Translations under genes and position numbers: made by a program | The notes under the pieces: generated by a model | Database searches by the model: none | The model's input: the letters and a program-made list of their open reading frames with translations, nothing else | Told to the model about the DNA's origin: nothing | Shown: positions 60,662-64,000 of the stretch, piece by piece | Numbering within the stretch: position 1 is the first letter of the stretch | How the letters are laid out: each line of letters starts with the position of its first letter | NCBI GenBank assembly: GCA_009692365.1 | Contig: SHZJ01000011.1 | Coordinates: 1 to 64,000 of the forward strand | Reading direction: 5' to 3' | DNA from: Gammaproteobacteria bacterium | GTDB taxonomy: Bacteria; Pseudomonadota; Gammaproteobacteria; Ga0077536 | Length of the DNA stretch: 64,000 nt

Positions 60662-60742
60662 GGGCACAAGCCGGGACACCCACCAACCGGGCACAAGCCG
60701 GGACACCCACCAACCGGGCACAAGCCGGGACACCCACCAACC
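60662..60742. repeat. 27-bp tandem repeat, three exact copies
   Basis: Units at 60662-60688, 60689-60715 and 60716-60742 are identical. The unit contains GGGCACAAGCCGG and ACACCCACCAACC. Because 27 is divisible by three, several frames stay open through it, producing low-complexity ORFs on both strands that are not genes. Diverged copies continue around it. Confidence 0.9.
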
Positions 60743-60791
60743 GGCACAATCCGCGGCACAATCCGGGACCCCCACCAATCGCGGGCACAAG

Positions 60792-60943
60792 CCGCACCAC
60801 AATCCGGGACACCCACCAATCGGCGGGACGCCAACGGGAGGCAACCCGGCACACAAGCCGACGCAATCCGCACCACAATCCGGGACACCCACCAATCGGC
60901 GGGACGCCAACGGGAGGCAACCCGGCACACAAGCCGACGCAAT
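60792..60943. repeat. 76-bp tandem repeat, two exact copies
   Basis: Copies at 60792-60867 and 60868-60943 are identical by eye. Each contains a diverged form of the 27-bp unit (CCGGGACACCCACCAATCGG) joined to ACGCCAACGGGAGGCAACCC. Together with the upstream three-copy array it forms a repeat block of about 350 bases between the gamma-carbonic-anhydrase gene and tRNA-Lys. No cas genes or unique spacers are present, so it is not a CRISPR array. Confidence 0.88.
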
Positions 60944-61236
60944 CCGCGCAACCCGGGACACCCACGTGGCGCGACGCAATCCGCCAGTCTGGGACGCACA
61001 CGCGGCCCCTGCAGGCAGGTCTGCTCGGGCTTGAAGCAAGGCCATGGCCGGAGAATCGGCAGGGCGCGAGCCGAGAGGGTATTGGGGGCAGGGGGTCGCT
61101 ACAGGTGATGATCCCCACCGCCGCGAGCGGCGCGCTGGGTGATCTGTGAGTGCTATAGGTGTCGATCCCGGCCCGACAGCAAGACGCTATGACCCTGCGG
61201 CGCAGGGGCAAGGCCGTTGTAACGACTTCATTTTAA

Positions 61237-61312
61237 TGGTGCGCCGTGTAGGATTCGAACCTACGACCCTCGGATTAAAAGTCCGGTGCTCTACCAGCTG
61301 AGCTAACGGCGC
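61237..61312 (-). tRNA. tRNA-Lys (anticodon TTT)
   Basis: 76-base tRNA including an encoded CCA end. The acceptor stem GCGCCGT pairs with ACGGCGC. The D arm has AGCTCAGCTGGTAGAGC, the anticodon loop CTTTTAA gives TTT for lysine, and the T arm holds GGTTCGAATCC. It lies in the gap between the tandem-repeat block and fmdB. Confidence 0.97.
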
Positions 61313-61897
61313 GCGGGGAACGGCCGCCTTTTGGGGGAACGGCTAAACGCGGGGAGGGCGGATGATAGCGAATCCCTCTGGGCAGACCAAGCAAACTGAG
61401 CGGCTTAATTTGTCCGGCGCGGGGAGCTAGGCGCCGCGCGTGCGGTGGAACTCGCGCTAGCAGCCTGGCGCGAGCTTTCCTCCGCCGGGGGGACGGTTAG
61501 GTTTCTACGCGCGGTGCGTGAGCCCCCACTTCGATTTTTCGCCAGAGATTGCTTGACGGCCTTCGCTGGGCGTTAGCCGATGTCCGCCCCGCCTAGCGAG
61601 CCAACGGGCCGCACGGCCGCCGCGCGGGCAAGCTTGCACCCCCACTGCGGTGGGCGCGCGGTCTGGTGGCCGCCGCGCCAACTCCCCGGTCGACTCAGCC
61701 GGACGCACTGCGGCTCAAACTGCAAGGGCTGGTGCCGGGGTCTACCCGGGCTGGGGCAGCCCACCCAACCCGTCCTGGGTGCACGTAACGCTGGCGCTGA
61801 GGCGCGCCTAGCTTGAAAATCCTGTCTGCGGCCTTATCTTGACTAAGCGGCAGCCCTTTTTCAGCGTTCAATTTTCACCCCGGACATCGAGACCACC
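61313..61897. other. Intergenic region, nothing recognised
   Basis: About 585 bases between tRNA-Lys and fmdB. Frames on both strands lack protein-family features. No second tRNA, integrase or attachment site next to the tRNA was recognised. The end should carry the fmdB-aspS promoter. Confidence 0.5.
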
Positions 61898-62218
61898 ATG
61901 CCAACCTATTCTTATCTCTGTAGCGCCTGCGGGCACAAACTCGATGCGGTGCAGCGCATGTCCGAAGACTCTCTCAAGGATTGCCCCAAATGCGGCCAAC
62001 CCGAACTCGCTCGGCAAATTTCCGTCGTGGGTTTTGCGCTCAAGGGTACCGGCTGGTATGTGACCGACTTCCGTGACAAGGGCAAGACGGCGGCCAAGAC
62101 GGACGACGCCAGCAGCACGCCCAGCACCACCGAGCCGGCGAAAACGCCGAGCACCGCCAGCGAGCCGGCGAAGCCCGCGGAAACCAAGTCTTCGGATAGC
62201 AGCGGCGCGGCCGTCTGA
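61898..62218 (+). CDS. FmdB-family zinc-ribbon protein
   Basis: 106 residues. [20 protein letters not shown] with Cys at 8 and 11, and CPKCG at 29-33, form the CxxC...CxxC zinc ribbon. [14 protein letters not shown] is the family signature, and the tail is a Ser-Thr-Ala-Lys-rich linker (low complexity). FmdB-like proteins are often encoded just before aspS in proteobacteria; their role is unsure. aspS starts 142 bases downstream. Confidence 0.92.
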   Translation: MPTYSYLCSACGHKLDAVQRMSEDSLKDCPKCGQPELARQISVVGFALKGTGWYVTDFRDKGKTAAKTDDASSTPSTTEPAKTPSTASEPAKPAETKSSDSSGAAV

Positions 62219-62360
62219 AGCCGACAAATCTCGGCCAGATTCAATTGCCTGCGGCATTGCAGCAGGTTCTGATCGAGCCGTATCATGCGGCCGGCGTGGG
62301 GCGCACTCGTTGCGCTCCGGCAAGCCCCGCAGCACTCCCCAGCAGAAAAGTCGAACCCCT

Positions 62361-64000
62361 ATGCGTACTCATTATTGCGGTGACGTCACCGAGCAGTTAA
62401 TTGATCAAGAAGTGACCGTTTGCGGCTGGGTGCATCATCGTCGCGACCACGGTGGGGTCATTTTTATCGACCTGCGCGACCGCGCAGGCGTGCTGCAAAT
62501 CGTCATCGATCCCGATACCCCGGCGGCCTTCGCGTTGGCCGAACGCGCGCGCAGCGAATATGTGCTGTTGGCGCGGGCCAAAGTGCGCCACCGCCCGAGC
62601 GGTACGGTCAATCCCAATCTGGCGACCGGCCGGGTCGAGGTACTGGTACGCGAGCTCGAAATCCTTAACACCGCGCAAACCCCGCCCTTCCAGTTGGACG
62701 ACCCCAACGTGCAGGAAGAAACCCGGCTGCGCTTTCGCTATATCGATCTGCGCACCACGCGCATGCGCGAAAACCTCCTGCTGCGGGCGCGCGTCGCTCG
62801 GTATTTTCGAGGTTTTCTCGACGCGGCCGGCTTTCTGGATATCGAAACCCCGGTGCTCACCAAAGCCACGCCCGAAGGCGCGCGCGATTACCTCGTGCCG
62901 AGCCGGGTGCACAACGGTAAATTCTTCGCCCTGCCGCAATCCCCACAGCTGTTCAAACAGTTGCTGATGGTGGCGGGCTTCGACCGCTACTATCAAATCG
63001 TGCGCTGCTTTCGCGACGAAGACCTGCGCGCCGACCGTCAGCCGGAGTTCACCCAGCTCGATATCGAAATGTCTTTCGTGGACGAACTGGCCGTCACGAC
63101 GTTGATGGAGCAAATGATTCGCGAGCTGTTCAAAGAAGTGCTGGCGGTGGCGCTGCCTAATCCATTCCCGCGCATTACCTACGCCGAAGCCATGCATCGT
63201 TTTGGCAGCGACCGCCCGGACATGCGCAACCCGCTGGAGTTGGTGGAACTGGCCGACGTCATGCGCGACATCGAGTTCAAGGTGTTTGCGGCGGCGGCTA
63301 ACAATCCCGAGGGTCGAATCGCGGCCCTGCGGGCGCCGGGCGGTAACGCGCTCTCGCGCAGCCAAATCGACGCCTACACCGAGTTCGTGGCCATTTATGG
63401 CGCCAAGGGCTTGGCCTATATCAAAGTGAACGACGCGGCCGCCGGGCGCGAAGGACTGCAGTCGCCCATCCTGAAATTTCTGCCCGATGCGGTGGTCGCG
63501 GCGATTATGGAGCGCACCGGCGCGCTCACGGGCGACCTTATTTTCTTTGGCGCGGACAGCGCCAAGGTGGTCAATGCCGCATTGGGCGCGCTGCGCGATA
63601 AAGTGGCGGCAGACTTGGGGCTGGTGGCGGCTGCTTGGCGGCCCATCTGGGTGGTGGATTTCCCGCTGTTCGACTGGGACGCCGACGCCAAGCGTTGGGT
63701 GGCTCTGCACCATCCTTTTACCGCGCCACACCTAGACGCCGCCCAGCTGGTGGCCAACCCCGGTGCCGCACTCTCGCGGGCCTACGACATGGTGTTGAAC
63801 GGCAGCGAAGTGGGCGGTGGCTCCATCCGGATCCATCACCAGCAGCTGCAGTCGGAGGTGTTCGGCTTGCTGGGCATTGCCGAAGAAGCAGCGCGCGAAA
63901 AATTTGGTTTTCTGCTGGACGCCCTGCAGTTTGGCGCCCCGCCGCACGGCGGCATTGCCTTCGGCCTCGACCGGCTGGTGATGTTGATGGCCGGCGAGCG
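62361..64000 (+). CDS. aspS: Aspartyl-tRNA synthetase (3' end beyond the window)
   Basis: About 546 codons are visible of an expected 590-600. The N-terminal OB fold ([21 protein letters not shown]) binds the anticodon. Class II motifs follow: [20 protein letters not shown], the catalytic [24 protein letters not shown] and the final [14 protein letters not shown] (motif 3) at the window edge. The GAD insert lies between, as in bacterial AspRS. The start is ATG 62361 (MRTHYCGDV). The frame is open to the last base. Confidence 0.97.
   Translation, partial: MRTHYCGDVTEQLIDQEVTVCGWVHHRRDHGGVIFIDLRDRAGVLQIVIDPDTPAAFALAERARSEYVLLARAKVRHRPSGTVNPNLATGRVEVLVRELEILNTAQTPPFQLDDPNVQEETRLRFRYIDLRTTRMRENLLLRARVARYFRGFLDAAGFLDIETPVLTKATPEGARDYLVPSRVHNGKFFALPQSPQLFKQLLMVAGFDRYYQIVRCFRDEDLRADRQPEFTQLDIEMSFVDELAVTTLMEQMIRELFKEVLAVALPNPFPRITYAEAMHRFGSDRPDMRNPLELVELADVMRDIEFKVFAAAANNPEGRIAALRAPGGNALSRSQIDAYTEFVAIYGAKGLAYIKVNDAAAGREGLQSPILKFLPDAVVAAIMERTGALTGDLIFFGADSAKVVNAALGALRDKVAADLGLVAAAWRPIWVVDFPLFDWDADAKRWVALHHPFTAPHLDAAQLVANPGAALSRAYDMVLNGSEVGGGSIRIHHQQLQSEVFGLLGIAEEAAREKFGFLLDALQFGAPPHGGIAFGLDRLVMLMAGE

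Noticed and set aside
60610-60970. CRISPR array
   Set aside because: Repeats are directly abutting with no unique spacers, and no cas genes are present.
60553-61211. Long open frames on both strands across the tandem repeats
   Set aside because: The 27-bp unit keeps frames open without encoding a plausible protein; translations are low-complexity repeats (for example GGCPGLCPV) with no family features.
61237-61320. Integration site at tRNA-Lys
   Set aside because: No integrase gene or duplicated tRNA 3' end was found nearby.

Overview
GC-rich chromosome segment of a proteobacterium, most likely a gammaproteobacterium. The basis is housekeeping gene type: purD, stand-alone hisB next to hisH, aerobic hemF, fmdB next to aspS, mscL, modBC. 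The genus cannot be named from the sequence. The window opens inside purD and closes inside aspS. Gene density is high and many genes overlap by a 4-base start/stop junction. Catabolic and CoA or flavin enzymes are unusually frequent: a Baeyer-Villiger-type monooxygenase, two luciferase-like monooxygenases, a thiolase, enoyl-CoA hydratase, CaiB CoA-transferase, MaoC hydratase, alpha/beta hydrolases, SnoaL-fold proteins, two nitrilase-superfamily amidases and a D-aminoacylase. This suggests a free-living heterotroph that degrades varied organic compounds. Two PEP-CTERM/VPLPA-type surface proteins imply an exosortase elsewhere in the genome.

Layout. 0-5.1 kb: purD end, flavin monooxygenase, D-aminoacylase, YnfA-like protein, SnoaL protein. 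5.2-10.2 kb: an accessory island of visibly lower GC. An IS3 transposase relic bounds its left side and a decayed HigB/HigA pair its right side. It holds an MFS transporter, a PuuE/NodB-fold deacetylase, a small MCxxC protein and a CobW GTPase ('module A'). 10.6-20.2 kb: a halohydrin dehalogenase, a glycosyltransferase, HPP protein, a TVP38-flavin disulfide reductase fusion, a luciferase-like monooxygenase, a redoxin, hisH, hisB and hemF. 20.2-24.1 kb: RraA-like protein, lipocalin-like protein and a NMT1/SsuA-type ABC importer. 24.1-29 kb: toxin-antitoxin and mobile-element debris around an enoyl-CoA hydratase, and a broken PEP-CTERM gene. 29-44 kb: metabolic genes, many in tight operons. 44-48.3 kb: 'module B', a luciferase-like monooxygenase, a second MCxxC protein, a second CobW, a second PuuE/NodB enzyme and a nitrilase-type amidase. 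48.5-60.5 kb: MlaC-like protein, a lysozyme-like/SH3 protein, a phytase-like VPLPA protein, CaiB transferase, modBC, cupin, HEAT-like, MaoC and gamma-carbonic-anhydrase genes. 60.6-61 kb: a tandem-repeat array. It is followed by tRNA-Lys, fmdB and aspS.

The most interesting signal is the pair of modules A and B. Each couples, by a 4-base overlap, a small protein starting M-C-x2-C to a CobW/COG0523 metal-chaperone GTPase. Each lies next to a NodB-fold hydrolase of exactly 301 residues with its metal-site histidines at the same positions. The inferred role is metal delivery to a PuuE-like cyclic amide or imide hydrolase, feeding a nitrilase-type amidase in module B. The second highlight is a halohydrin dehalogenase at 10627-11307 carrying the Ser-Tyr-Arg triad and no cofactor loop.
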